Positions 39,455-50,519 of a stretch of 64,000 nucleotides of DNA are shown here, piece by piece. The position numbers and the translations under genes are program-made. Numbering within the stretch: the first letter of the stretch is position 1; each line of letters begins with the position of its first letter. Origin of the DNA: Gordius sp. MW1 (lineage: Eukaryota; Nematomorpha; Gordioida; Gordea; Gordiidae). The notes under the pieces were generated by a model. That model did no database searches and was not told the DNA's origin. It saw nothing but the letters and a program-made list of their open reading frames with translations. The stretch is taken from positions 1,116,001 through 1,180,000 of the forward strand of contig OZ038528.1 in NCBI GenBank assembly GCA_964036665.1. The letters run 5' to 3'.

Positions 39455-40460
39455 TCACCTCACCGCTTGCGGATTTGCCCCCTTCTGCACCGTCATCCGC
39501 CGAACCATATATTCGACGTGTCTATTGTTACGACCGGCTCTTTTGGGGCCTTCTCCTCGACGAAATTCACTATGTAACTCCATGACGGTTCGCGAATTCC
39601 ACGTGGCTAGCTCCCATATGTCTTTCCCGAACTCTTTTATCCAATTCGTTCCGAGTAAGGGTGGTCCTTTAACATCAGCCACTAACAGCGGCAGGCGCTT
39701 CCGGGTGGAACCTAGACCTGCTTAGGCTTTTACATCACCGATATATTTATCTCCTTGCCGCCGAACGCATATACAGAAGGTCTCGGGTTTGTTTGCACCG
39801 GTAACCGCTTATACCACAGGTTAGCCGGCACGATTGTAACGGTGGTGCCCGTGTCCACAAGAAAAGTTATCAAAGTGTTATTTATATATAAATCAATCGT
39901 CAAAATATTTAATGCATGGCCAAACCTGGTCATATTCGGGTCCGTCCTCATCGAGTCGACCGCCAATGCCTCCTCCACTACTGGTGCATTGTCCTTAGGG
40001 CTTCGCCGATTGCCTCCCGACCTAGGGCGATCTCCATGGCCTTGTCCCATTTGAGATCCCTCTCGGCCATCAACGTAGCATGCACCGTTGGGTCGCGGAG
40101 TCCCAGAATCAGCTGATCGAGCATCCTGGCCGTTAACTCCCCCGCACTAAAACCGCAGTCTTTCGAGGCCTGCTTGAGCCTGCCTATGAACAGCATCAGC
40201 TCCTCTCCCTGCATTTGTCGAATATTTTCAAAAATAAATCTTTACGCAAGAGGGCAGGTCTGCTCCTAAACACCTTCTTCGCTCTCCTGGTGGCTTCTTC
40301 GAACGACCATTCGGTAGGGTTATCCGGGTACGCGTCGTCAGCGATTAACCCAAACGCTTCCGCCGATAAAGAACTTAGCAACCTGCACGTTTTCTGGGTA
40401 TCAGACAACGTCCCTGTTTGTGCCTTGATGTTGGCCTCAAATTTAGAGACGTTTCAATAG
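39455..40460 (-). pseudogene. Gypsy element 1: gag and aspartic protease remnants
   Basis: Broken frames. 40408-40196 and 40214-39978 resemble a capsid end (GEELMLFIGRLKQASKDC, LDQLILGLRDP). 40050-39730 carries the protease active site LVDTGTTVTIV; 39682-39455 continues with LLGTNWIKEFG. Zinc-knuckle cysteines were not seen. Several frameshifts separate the pieces. Confidence 0.8.
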
Positions 40461-40519
40461 AATCTCGAAACCAAATGGGATATTCCCGCGTAGGTTAAGA
40501 TCCTACTCACGACGCCAAT

Positions 40520-40704
40520 TGTTACGACATCGTGATTGGAATTTATCGAAACAAAATGGGATAGTACATATGCGAAAAAATTAAACAAGTAACATGCGAC
40601 GCGATAACGCAAACACACTTCGAACGAGAAAGGAAAATAAAATAGCGATTCACTTGGTCTATCATTTTACTCCACAGGCAACATAGAACTTTAGCGTACA
40701 TTAC
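40520..40704 (-). repeat. Gypsy element 1, 5' LTR
   Basis: Begins TGTTACGACATCG on the plus strand and ends GCGTACATTACA; partner of 38443-38634. Downstream to 41650 the sequence is AT-rich with nothing recognised. Confidence 0.88.
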
Positions 40705-41653
40705 AAATCGTCAGTTATCCTCTACAACACACACAAACAGGAGTTCTGATGAAACAGTAAATATTACTAAAATAGCTTTTCGCAAAAATTAAATCATCCT
40801 GTCTATAAAGTATCCGGTATATTAGGTAACATATAAGAAACAAAACGAAAGGTGACTGATGGTAATTACAATAACACGTTTAAATAGACATTCAATTTAC
40901 AACCAATTAACAATCAGTTAACATTGCATTTCAATTCGAACGCTCAAGGTCATGCCAATTAGGTAGATAGTATTTGCATACATTACACTTTCTGTTATGA
41001 TAATTTTCCTTACATTTTACGATATTGCAGAACAATAACAAGCTTTATTAGTAAATAAATATCTTATGAAGGGATACTTTAGGTCATAACCCTACTTTTC
41101 AAGAACACGTAAAAGCAATTTTAATTGCCCTACTGTATAATTAAAAATTACTAAAAGTAAAACGGGTTTTATTTATTAAAAACCTACGTAAGATTCTAAA
41201 TCGATTTTATAAAGAGCTTTGGAAGAATATGACAAAATTTTAGAACAATTATTTACAGCAAATATTAAATTATTTTATAACATTTGAAAAAATAATAAAG
41301 GTTGTGGTGAATTTTAATAATTGATAACGTTGAATTGTCTAACCATAATTTGATGGGGTTAAAATTTAATATATCAATCTAACTGAAAATTTTTCTTATA
41401 TAAAAACACAATCTTAAAATTTTTAGTATATCAAAAGAACCCCTATTTATATTATATAAAGTCTAAAGCATCCTATTTTCAACGTAAAAAATATACATTA
41501 GCAATGGAAGAAAGATTTGAGACCAAAACGCTTTTTTGGGTACACCAATGAAAAAACAACATTTTATTAGATAGATAACAAAATAAATTTAATAAACTAA
41601 ATGGGCTTTTTGATAAAATTTGCATCATATTGAGTATCGTGTATGTATCCTAA

Positions 41654-43241
41654 TTAAAAAAAAATAGTTTTAGGATAATGATTTATTAAATAATAAATAA
41701 AATATAAATTCTTTTTGAAAAAACCTCGTTCTCTACATTCTTGCGTATCTGGCATGCCAATTGACCAAAAATGTTCTGGTGTTAATGGTGCAACATACTC
41801 AGCTTTATGTTTACAACTATTTTTTTGTAAAAAGTCATCAAAATTTTTATAAATAAAATTAGACTCATTGTTCTTGGTATCTGATTCTTGCTTCATAAAT
41901 TCATAATACTATAAAAACATAATTTATATTAATTTAGTAAATTTCAAATAAATTACTTGTTTGCAATCAGGACAGGCATAAGTCTTTAATCTTTGCTTTT
42001 TAGAGTATTTTCTTGGCAATTTATTTTTTTGTTTGTAGTTTGGTAGATTTGATTTTTTTGGAGGACTGTTATAAATATAATTAAAGATTAAAAATGTTTC
42101 AACTTACACATCAAAACTATCATTAAGACAAAGGTTTAAATCATTTTTCTGCTCTTCTTTTTCCACAATAGCTATTAATAATACATAATTTTAATTCCAA
42201 ATTTTACGTTACATCGATTTCCTAAAACGTCTTTATTTGAGTAAGATGAGTCATAAAATAAAGGCGAATTTATATTTTTGGTATTTTTGGAAGAAAGAGA
42301 TTTTGGTGTGCTAACAAAATTGTTTGTTATATCATTCAACTTGTTTTTTTTAATACAATTTTTGTCTAATTGACCAATTTTCAAGCTGTTTCCATCAGTG
42401 TATGTTGTTTTTTCATGTACTTTATTACTAAGTGCAATATTAAAGGACTGACATTCAATTAATTTTTGTTGCTTATAATTGTGGCATGTTGATATTTTTG
42501 AGTTTGTATTTTTAATAACTTTATTGATTTTTTTTCTAATTTGACTATATGCAGACTTATTCACATGTGGGGAGATAAATAATTGCTTTTTAGACAAAAA
42601 TCCATCACTTCTAAAAGCAAATTGTTCTTGTTCTTCCTTATGCTCATGAATCTTATCACAATTTTCAAGTATCTGATCCTTTAAATTACTCAAACATATA
42701 TTTTTAAATTTTTTATATACCATATGACTGGGTCCCTTTATAATTTCCGAATCTAAGAAAAATTAATAATCTGAAATATTAAGGGTACCTGATTTTAGAT
42801 CTATGATGGGGATTATAGAGCTAATTTCATGTTTCATAGGTTCACTTACTATCAAAAATAATTAAATTTCATATTATTTTACCTAAATTTATAGCACCTG
42901 CATTAGATGGTGTAACATTGTGATTTAAAAATGTATTATTAGTTTTTTCAAATTTAGGACTGCTCTGGGCATCCATCTCGTCTTTAGGCAGCATGGCAGA
43001 ATTATCAAAAGTGTGGCATGAATTTGTTTCAAAAAGCGCAACATGTCTAAAAGTTTTATATATGTTAGTACATATATACCTACCTTTTATTATCTAATTG
43101 CAGCTTTAATTTTTTTATTTGAGATTTTAAGTCTAAAATTTTTATTAATCATAAATAACATAATTTACCCTTAATTTCTGCTTTATAAATTGTAAATATT
43201 TGTCTTAAAAGATCTTGTACTTTTAATTTGTCTTGTCTCAT
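41654..43241 (-). CDS. RBBP8: CtIP/Sae2/Ctp1 orthologue (DNA end resection), 8 exons
   Basis: Orthologue of CtIP, the cofactor that stimulates MRE11-RAD50 at double-strand breaks. Exons: 43241-43169, 43132-43084, 43046-42883, 42848-42789, 42752-42213, 42171-42108, 42065-41957, 41908-41654. All GT/AG, all phases agree, 437 codons plus TAG-type stop. The Sae2-like C-terminus is decisive: YACPDCKQYYEFM (about 346-358), then CKHKAEYVAP (about 385) and LTPEHFWSIGMPDTQECRER, matching human TCKECEIYYADM, CSRHRFRYIPP and [20 protein letters not shown]; the CxxC...CxH zinc ligands are kept. The N-terminus is a short basic/hydrophobic coiled coil (MRQDKLKVQDLLRQIF, LKSQIKKLKLQL), much shorter than in vertebrates. 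The middle is Asn/Lys/Ser-rich and disordered. Introns are 36, 37, 34, 36, 41, 42 and 48 bases. The start codon is the first in-frame ATG and opens the coiled coil. Confidence 0.92.
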
Positions 43242-43573
43242 TTTAAAAAAGCGCCTTTACTCAGCTGTTTTATAAAATAGAATGGTGCCCTATTAACTCG
43301 CCGAAACCCATCTTGCAACTTGGGACATTAACGAACATCTCTCCATTATCATAAAGAAGGCCCTAAATTGAGTACCTTTTATAATTATTATCAATTTTAT
43401 TATAAAAAATACCTAAATTTTTTCTTTAATCCGAAATTGAATGATTAATGTGCTTATTTGTTGGGGGACGTTTTTTAACATTGGGACATTCAATACGGCA
43501 AGATGGTTTTCGTCAAATTGACGGGCCACCCAATATAAAAGCCGACACTTCAGTGAGATATATAAATATGACG

Positions 43574-43688
43574 GTTGAATATGAATAATACTTTATTTAA
43601 ATGAATCGGGAAACATGTTATAAGAATACTAAAAGATAATTGTGATTCGTAGTAGTGTTTATAATAGATTTAATTTTATAAAGTAACA
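43574..43688 (-). repeat. Gypsy element 2, 3' LTR
   Basis: Pairs with 46090-46206 nearly base for base; differences include GGGAAAC against GCGAACAC. A duplicated block GTTAGATTTCCTCAATAAGT follows at 43727 and 43761. Confidence 0.85.
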
Positions 43689-43739
43689 CGTCTTATATAT
43701 ACAACATACGCCGTTTCTTTAAATGAGTTAGATTTCCTC

Positions 43740-45000
43740 AATAAGTCTGGAAGGTGGCCAGTTAGATTTCCTCAATAAGTTTGGAAGGAGTGCGAACAAG
43801 TCGTTTAGGGCGGCTACTAAGTTCTTGACTTTCTCCCGCTAAGTATTTATTCGCACCAACATTCTGATCAACATGTTGTTGAGAAGCTGTCTCTACTGGT
43901 GTAGGAGGTAATTCAATTGTGCCAACGGCACTCCTATTCCTAAGCTGATTGGCATAACTCCTCCGCAATCTACATTCAAATTCCCCCTCGTTTGACACAG
44001 GACTTGTACGTGAGACCATAGCTACCTCTGAATTATTATCACCCAAAATCAAGCCACCCAAGCTATTAGAACAGACTCGGGAAGGTGAGCCTCCTCGATG
44101 TTCATTGTGCTGCTGTTGTTGGTGAGGATGGTTGGAAGAGTAGTAATTAGGGGCTTCTTGAAACCCCAGTCTCAATTTTCCACCTCCCCCGCTGCTGTTA
44201 TTTACGCTTGACAGACCCTCTCCCCGGGGCCGACGAACCAAATTGAAGTTGACATTAAGTTGACTTGGCATAGGGTAAATGGCTTGAGATCGCACCGAGT
44301 TCCTGCTTTGGCTATTTTGTAGGGGAGATGAACCGAGCATCATTTGAATCTGATAATAACCACCGCCATCACTACGATAGAAAGGAAAGCGAGGTTTAGG
44401 AGGGCTAAAGGGGCTTCGAGGTCTAATCCTCTGTTTCCTCCCTTTATAAAGTCAATCAGGAGGGCTACAGGGGCTTCGAGGTCTAATTCTTTGGTTTCTA
44501 TTAGCATCCATAAGAGAGGCCGGTCCTCTTCCTGCTCCTCTGGAGTCTTTTTAGGGTTGTCTTCCAACTTCATTTAGTTGTGTGGCCCCAGCGGGAAATG
44601 ATTGGCGATATCCTCCGCTATCTAAAGAAAATTCCCGCGATAACGATCTATTGTTACTATACATGGGCGTAGTAACTTTATTTAACCCTATTGCCATATT
44701 ATTAAACCGATAATTTCTATCGTTCGAACCTGAAAATCTCGTGGGCAATTGCCTAACATTTTGGGTACGATTCAAACCTCCCCCGCCGCTCCTATAAGAT
44801 GTGGACGGGAGGGCCGAGCAGGGACGATGAATCTTGTTGGTGCAATAGATGCCTTTGTCGCGTTTGTGCTTGCTTCATCAAGCCTCCGGAACGTCTCGCT
44901 TTAAATTTTGAGATAAATGAACGCTCGTCCAATAAATTTAACTTTTGAACCTTTACTATTGGTGGCAAGGCAGCTTGAAGGCTAGGCTCCATGGTAATTT
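43740..45000 (-). pseudogene. Gypsy element 2: downstream open frames of unknown role
   Basis: Four minus-strand frames (44992-44792, 44775-44551, 44573-44340, 44343-43762) are separated by frameshifts. The last, 193 codons, is Ser/Gln/Arg-rich and ends SSRPKRLVRTPSKLIEEI, resembling the basic end of gypsy pol polyproteins. A 60-base tandem duplication (44396-44455 and 44456-44515, sharing GGGGCTTCGAGGTCTAAT) interrupts the third frame. No catalytic motif is visible. It may be the pol C-terminal tail fused after a deletion, or an accessory ORF. Confidence 0.55.
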
Positions 45001-45088
45001 AAAAAGCGGTACGTCATGTTTTTTTGGTTACTAGAGCCGTTAAGGTTTTAGTTTGTGACCCAACTTGCACTTTCATTGAGGTCTCGCC

Positions 45089-46067
45089 TCAAATCTCTAA
45101 AGCATTATTCCCGTACACCATGGGCGATATGGTCGATTTTATTTCTGGAGATCCAATTTTCTTCCACAAATTACTATTAATTATAGAAACTTGAGCTCCA
45201 GTGTCGTAGTCCATAAGAGTACGAATTCCATTAAGTTTTAATTCAATGACCGCTCGACGCCCCCGACGTTTAATATGATTGATCGCATCAATGGTAGCAT
45301 CATCGCTGTCGTCTCCGTTGACATCAATCTTATGAATTTTAGGGTTCTCCCCACAACATCGCGTATAATGATCTTTCTTATGGCAATTCATACAGATCAC
45401 CTTGAAAGCGGGGCATTGGGTTTGCCGATGCTGTTGATCACAACGTCCACAATTGAGGCTTCTGTTAACTGTATCCTTATAACATTCTAATCTTGGTACT
45501 ACCTCTTGCGCTACTTGGACCTCCGTATCGGCCCTTTCGAATGTCATTCAGCACCTTGCTCAATGCTAGCGTTCCATCCTTCTCGTCGCAGTTTGGATAG
45601 GTGATTTTTATTTCCAATTCTAATCGAGGAATGCCTGCCCCAAAAATGAGTTGATCCCTTATACGAGATTTAACATCTGTATTGAAATTACAGGACTGCA
45701 CAATAGTACTTAATTTTCTATAAAAATCCATAATCGACTCACCAGATGTTCGTTTCGATTTCATGAGATCCATCCTGGCTGAAAAAGCTGTAACCTTTTT
45801 CTTAGAAATTTTGCGTACGGCACACAGAACTTCTTCCCAATCCGCGTCCTTGAATAATTTAAGATTAATGAATTGGGATAATTTTTGTAAATTTGCCAAG
45901 CCAAAATAAGCTCTAATCAGCTTCTTCTTTGCCGAATTCGACGATATCCCTGCAATATCGAGTTTTGCATCAATGTGATCTATATATAATTCGATATCGT
46001 CTTGCGTTGGATCGAAACTGGCTAATATAATTCTCCCCAGTTTTTCATTCTCCGAATTCGCAATCAT
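45089..46067 (-). pseudogene. Gypsy element 2: gag, zinc knuckles and protease
   Basis: 46067-45477 is a capsid-like frame of 196 codons (DDIELYIDHIDAKLDIAG, SGESIMDFYRKLSTIVQSC, IRDQLIFG). A frameshift near 45540 leads into 45547-45089, which has two CCHC-type knuckles (CGRCDQQHRQTQC and CMNCHKKDHYTRC) and a protease active site MDYDTGAQVSII. This order (capsid, two knuckles, DTG protease) fits Ty3/gypsy. The frame ends just after the protease. Confidence 0.85.
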
Positions 46068-46089
46068 AATCCTGCCGATCGCGCCAGAA

Positions 46090-46206
46090 TGTTGAATATG
46101 AATAATACTTTATTTAAATGAATCGCGAACACATGTTATAAGAATACCAAAAGATAATTGTGATTAGTAGTAGTGTTTGTAATAGATTTAATTTTATAAA
46201 ATAACA
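46090..46206 (-). repeat. Gypsy element 2, 5' LTR
   Basis: Begins TGTTGAATATG on the plus strand, ends AAATAACA; partner of 43574-43688. Confidence 0.85.
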
Positions 46207-47183
46207 CTACTGAGGTAAAATAAGTTTTGTCCTGGTCAATAAATCAAAATCAGGTAGTCTACAACTGTAGTTAATGTCTTATAGGGGAAATTAAAATTTG
46301 AAATCCTTTTAAAGGACTTAAGTAGTTATCAAAAAAAGTTTTAAGACCACTCTTAAATTTATTTAGTACACCGTTATGCTATCCTAAATATTAAACAAAT
46401 GTGAAATATACACACAACTAGAGTGTAATAATGTCCGTCATATAGTGCCCTTTTCTTTAGATTTTGCCTTGCTTTAAGCCTATGAACTAATTAAATAGTA
46501 CCATAATCGCGAATTAACTTTAATGAATTACGATAGTTATATCAAGTATTTGTGTTTGTTTAGGATTGGCTGGGTTAAAACTAGGCATTTTTTTTAAGTA
46601 TTTGACTACATTTTGAAATATTTTTAATTTATCGCTTTAAGATATAATTCTTAAAGCTTACAGCAAAAACCAATAATAAAAATTGTGTGGTAATATTTTC
46701 CTTTTTGCTTTACACACGGTATTAGACGCATCTAAAACTAATTTCAATTAAAACCATTCCAGATGCTAAATAATAATAATGTTCTTTACACTCGTTAAAT
46801 TTTAAAACTTATTCTTAAGTCATATCTAATTGAATTATAAAGAAAAATTAACTGATTGAATTTAAAAACAGGCAATGTATGCAATTATCTTATCTTATTA
46901 AATAAGAGAATACTGAGGTTCAATGTAATATAGCTCGTGCGTTAGGGAGGTAGCATAAAAAACCTATAAAATTACAAAGGGTGTGGTCTTTGAATCGGCT
47001 ACTAAATCCCGGCCAAATTCCAATATTATGATTAACAATGATTAATGTTTCTTTAACAAGTTGTCGACGCGGATGATTAAAGAATTGCTATCTGATAACA
47101 ATGATTTTGTGAAATGATTATTTAAAACCACATATGGATCCCTGACTATGGTAAATTATAAATATGAATAATGCTCGATGCAA
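46207..47183. other. AT-rich intergenic sequence
   Basis: No exon, repeat boundary or RNA gene was recognised. Confidence 0.4.
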
Positions 47184-49665
47184 CCCATTTAGACCTACCG
47201 TCTTATTTTTCATACGCAAAATAGACCATTTTTAGTCTAAAAATTTTAATACTTAATGGCCCTTAGATATTATCATACATAGTTTTTATTGAAGCTTAAA
47301 ATGTGATCTACCTTCCTGGTGGATCATTTTTATTGTGTTTCCTTATTCAATGCCTTCTTTAACTCGTAAAAGCAAGTGTAATTCTAGAAATTCGAAAAAA
47401 CAGAACCTTCCGTTAGTATTTGTTAATAAAGTTTTATATAAACAATATTTAATTAATTTAATTTGATATATTATTAAACTATAAAAATTTCTCTTTAAAA
47501 TGATATGTTTTTTATATAAAATTTATAAGACTTTAATATTAAAATATGTCTTTAAAATTGAGTGTCGTATATATCATACCGTAGGCCTTTGAATACAGAA
47601 GAAGTGCTTACTCTATTGGAATCTAATACTACCTTATTGAGCAATGTTCAACAAATTGATCTGGCCTTGGTTACCTCCAGACTATCTTGATTCTGATAAA
47701 GATGAAATTTCAGAGGATGAAAATGAAGTTTTGATTAATGATCCTTAAAGTTAGGACCTGGGGTCCTATCAAGAAAAGCTGAAGTTTTAATAAGAGATAT
47801 AGATAATGAAGTAATTCAATTAACTACAGAAATGTTATTAGAAATTCCTATCCCAAATTATAAAAATGACAATCCTTCAAAAAACAAAAACTCTTATCTT
47901 GGAGTCCAATAAATCTTATGCCAGAAACTAATGAACATACAAAATTTAGAATTCAAAATATTAAAGAAAATGTTCCAAACATATTGACTTTTATACAAAA
48001 AGATGCCCTGACACCTTTACAAGTGTTCCAACTATTTTGGGATCCAAGTTTAATAGAGATTATATGTAGAGAAAGTGAAAAATATGCTAAATATAAGTAT
48101 AGTGATGAAACTTTTAATGTTTCATGTGATGAAATTTACAAACTGCTAGGTGTGTTGTTATTATCAGGGTATTGTAAGTTGCCACAAAAGCGACTATATT
48201 GGCAGACTCAGGCAGATGTTAATAATAGTGCCATTGTTAATTGTATGGCAAGAGATAGGTTCAATACTATTTTTAAGTATTTACACTTTTCTGATAACAA
48301 TATTAACAGGGAACTTGGAAGCATAAAAAAAGTTAATGTTTTAATGAACCATATCAACAACAATTTTGAAAAATATATTGCGCCTAATCCGATGATATAT
48401 TCTTTAGATGAGGCCATGGAGCCCTACTATGGTAGATTTCATTTGAAACAATTTATCCGTGGTAAGCCCATAAGATTTGGGTTTAAATTTTGGTGCTTGA
48501 ACAAACCCAATAGATATTGCTGTCGCTTTAAGTTATATGAAGGGCGCGAAGAAATAGAAGTCGGAGTACCCCTCGGTTCTGCGATTTTTCAAAAAGCTGG
48601 TCACAGGGTATGTCCCTCCACAAAGTCATGTATACATTGATAACTTCTTCAATTCTTTACCTTTATTGCAAGATTTGGCTAAGCAATCAATTAGACTTAC
48701 AGGTACGATACGGAGTGATAGAATCAAAAATGCACCCCTTGAAGATTTAAAAAAGGACCAAGAGGATCTTGGCGAGTCCTACAGGAAAAAAATTCAAAAA
48801 CTCAATTGTTCAGATGGAACGATAACAGCCAGGTCACACTGGCAACTAACCGGACAGATGTCCTGGCTAGCACAATAACAAAATGCAATAGATATAGCAG
48901 GTCGGCCAAGAGTCGAATTACAGTACCTCAACCCACCATTATTAGCGAGTACAATAAGGGAATGGGGGGTGTTGACCTCTTCGACCAATTTCGGGGCTCT
49001 TATCGGGTGGGCATACGATCTAAAAAATGGTATTGGCCCATAGTGCGGTTTTGCCTAAATGCTGCCGTAGTAAATTCTTGGATTTTATTTCGTGAAGTTC
49101 ATAAAGGGATTTCTTTGTTAAATTTTGTGCGAAAGATTACAATCCCATTACTATCAACTCCAATGATTCCCCGACTGAGGACGGTATATCCAAGCGGATC
49201 AGCAATGTTTATACCGAGGTTCGGTTCGATAAGCTTGAACATTGGCCTCCTAAGAACCCAACACAAAGGGGGTGTGGGGTTTGTCACAAGTCTGTGAAAT
49301 TTATATGCACAAAATGCAACGTGGGACTTCACATAAATTGTTTTCAATATCATACTTTATAACTTTTACAATATTATTTCATATTTTCTGTGATAATTTT
49401 TTATAAATGTTGAAATAAACTTTAAAACAATTTATCTCCAGCTATGCTTTTACAGAAAGTAGAGTAGTTATAGGGTTAAAAGTTCGTTTTATACAGCCAT
49501 AAAGACAACATGTCCTACCGTATGATATATACGACACCTTAAAAATGGCAGTAAACAAGTTTTTTTTTCAATTTTTTTTAATTTGTTTTATTGGTGCAAA
49601 ATCACCTAGGAATTCCAAATTTTATGAAAATCTGTCGAGGATTTCTATGGTCCGGTCTTAATGGG
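47184..49665 (+). mobile_element. Decayed piggyBac-type transposon
   Basis: Right end AATGGG is followed by TTAA (49666-49669). The left end CCCATTTAGACC mirrors the right end GGTCTTAATGGG, and is preceded by GCAA instead of TTAA. A longer internal inverted repeat lies at 47563-47586 (GTGTCGTATATATCATACCG) and 49514-49537 (complement), 24 bases with one mismatch. Ends of CCC..GGG and a TTAA target are piggyBac hallmarks. Confidence 0.82.
47585..49363 (+). pseudogene. piggyBac transposase, frame-broken
   Basis: DDE transposase of the piggyBac family. The longest piece is 47918-48640 (FQLFWDPSLIEIICRESEKY, YKLLGVLLLSGYCKLP, DRFNTIFKYLHFSD). All three catalytic aspartates are still visible: SLDEAMEPYYGRF, YIDNFFNSLPLL (about 48645, after a frameshift near 48600) and MGGVDLFDQFRGSYR (about 48960). 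Another shift near 49110 leads to a C-terminal zinc domain, CGVCHKSVKFICTKC then HINCF, at about 49273-49360. The N-terminal part (47585-47750) has stops. It is inactive as it stands. Confidence 0.88.
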
Positions 49666-49989
49666 TTAAGAATAGTAATTAAGAATTTATTTTGCGTAGA
49701 ATTATGGAATGTAACTAAGATTTAAAGGATAAGTACAACAACTAATAAAATAGGATATCGACAAAGATATAAAGAATAGTGAAGTCACATTTATATAATT
49801 GCATTAATAAATTTTAAACTACTTCCCTTCAAAATTTGGAGATCGACATGGACGGTATTTAATTAAATCTATTTTTAGGGTATTCAAACTGAACTATGGG
49901 AAAATTGAACAATATGAATTTAATAAATTTTGGATTAATTTTAAGGTTTAAATAAAATCTAAAATTAGTCAAAAATCAGATACAATTTT

Positions 49990-50200
49990 AGACTTTAAAT
50001 TACATGATTCGACAAACCGGCAAACTGTTACCAGATTTTGGTAGAAAATTTTGCGGTGAACACGAATTTATTTTTATTTACATCAGTTTTATGGAATATT
50101 TGCTGTCAAAGTTGTTAAAAACAGCGATTTTAGCGTTTTCCAAATGTCAAATTTTTGATTAAAAAATTTGTTTTATAAATAAAAAGATGAGGAATTTATT
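49990..50200 (-). repeat. Dispersed repeat R4, inverted copy
   Basis: ACCAGATTTTGGTAGA, TTGCGGTGAACA and AAAAACAGCGATTTTAGCG are the reverse complements of blocks at 50960-51190 and 35750-35890. With the copy at 50520-51190 it forms a loose inverted pair around a hAT-like GC-rich core at 50330-50465. Confidence 0.55.
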
Positions 50201-50329
50201 AAATACTTGTTAATTTAATAAACATCGAATATAATTATAAATTGGTACGTTAAAAAAACAAACTTATGTTTATACTTTATAGCACAAATAAAAATCTAAA
50301 CAAAGGGCTTTTAGCGTGTAATACATCTA

Positions 50330-50465
50330 GGCCCGGCTCGAGCCCGTTAGGTTAAATTACTGCCAATCTATGCCCGGCTTGTTATTTTATTTTATAGCAG
50401 AATCTCGTTCAAGATCGGCCCGGGGAACGGACTGGGCCCCGGGGAACGGACTGGGCCTAGCTCAA
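50330..50465. repeat. GC-rich hAT-type subterminal fragment
   Basis: GGCCCGGCTCGAGCCCG, a GATCGGCCCGGGGAACGGAC block and a 17-base tandem duplication (GGGGAACGGACTGGGCC twice). It resembles the subterminal motifs of the hAT-type copies elsewhere. Confidence 0.5.
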
Positions 50466-50519
50466 TTAGTTATAGATAAACACCAACACGCACTTAATTC
50501 CTAGTGTTAAAGGGAAGGG

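Larger units (their letters stand above)
38443..40704 (-). mobile_element. Internally deleted Ty3/gypsy retrotransposon
   Basis: Two long terminal repeats of about 190 bases (38443-38634 and 40520-40704) enclose 1.9 kb coding on the minus strand. In element orientation the left repeat is preceded by a purine tract GAAAAGGGGACGATG, and the right repeat is followed by ATTGGCGTCGTGAGTAGG, a candidate primer-binding region. Gag, protease, the first part of reverse transcriptase and the integrase C-terminus are present; most of reverse transcriptase, RNase H and the integrase core are gone. It is therefore non-autonomous. A clean target duplication was not found. Confidence 0.88.
43574..46206 (-). 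mobile_element. Ty3/gypsy-like element 2 with gag and protease, pol missing
   Basis: Terminal repeats of about 115 bases (43574-43688 and 46090-46206) share GAATATGAATAATACTTTAT and GATAATTGTGATT. In element orientation the right repeat is followed by TTCTGGCGCGATCGGCAGG, a candidate primer-binding region. The interior codes for gag, zinc knuckles and protease (46067-45089), then about 1.3 kb of open frames with no reverse transcriptase or integrase. The LTRs are about 90 percent alike, so the insertion is not very old. Confidence 0.82.

Noticed and set aside
39221-40460. Plus-strand frames over gypsy element 1 (66-118 codons)
   Set aside because: Antisense shadows of gag, protease and integrase sequence on the minus strand.
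44344-44577. Plus-strand 77-codon frame
   Set aside because: Mirror of the minus-strand frame, created by the 60-base tandem duplication inside gypsy element 2.
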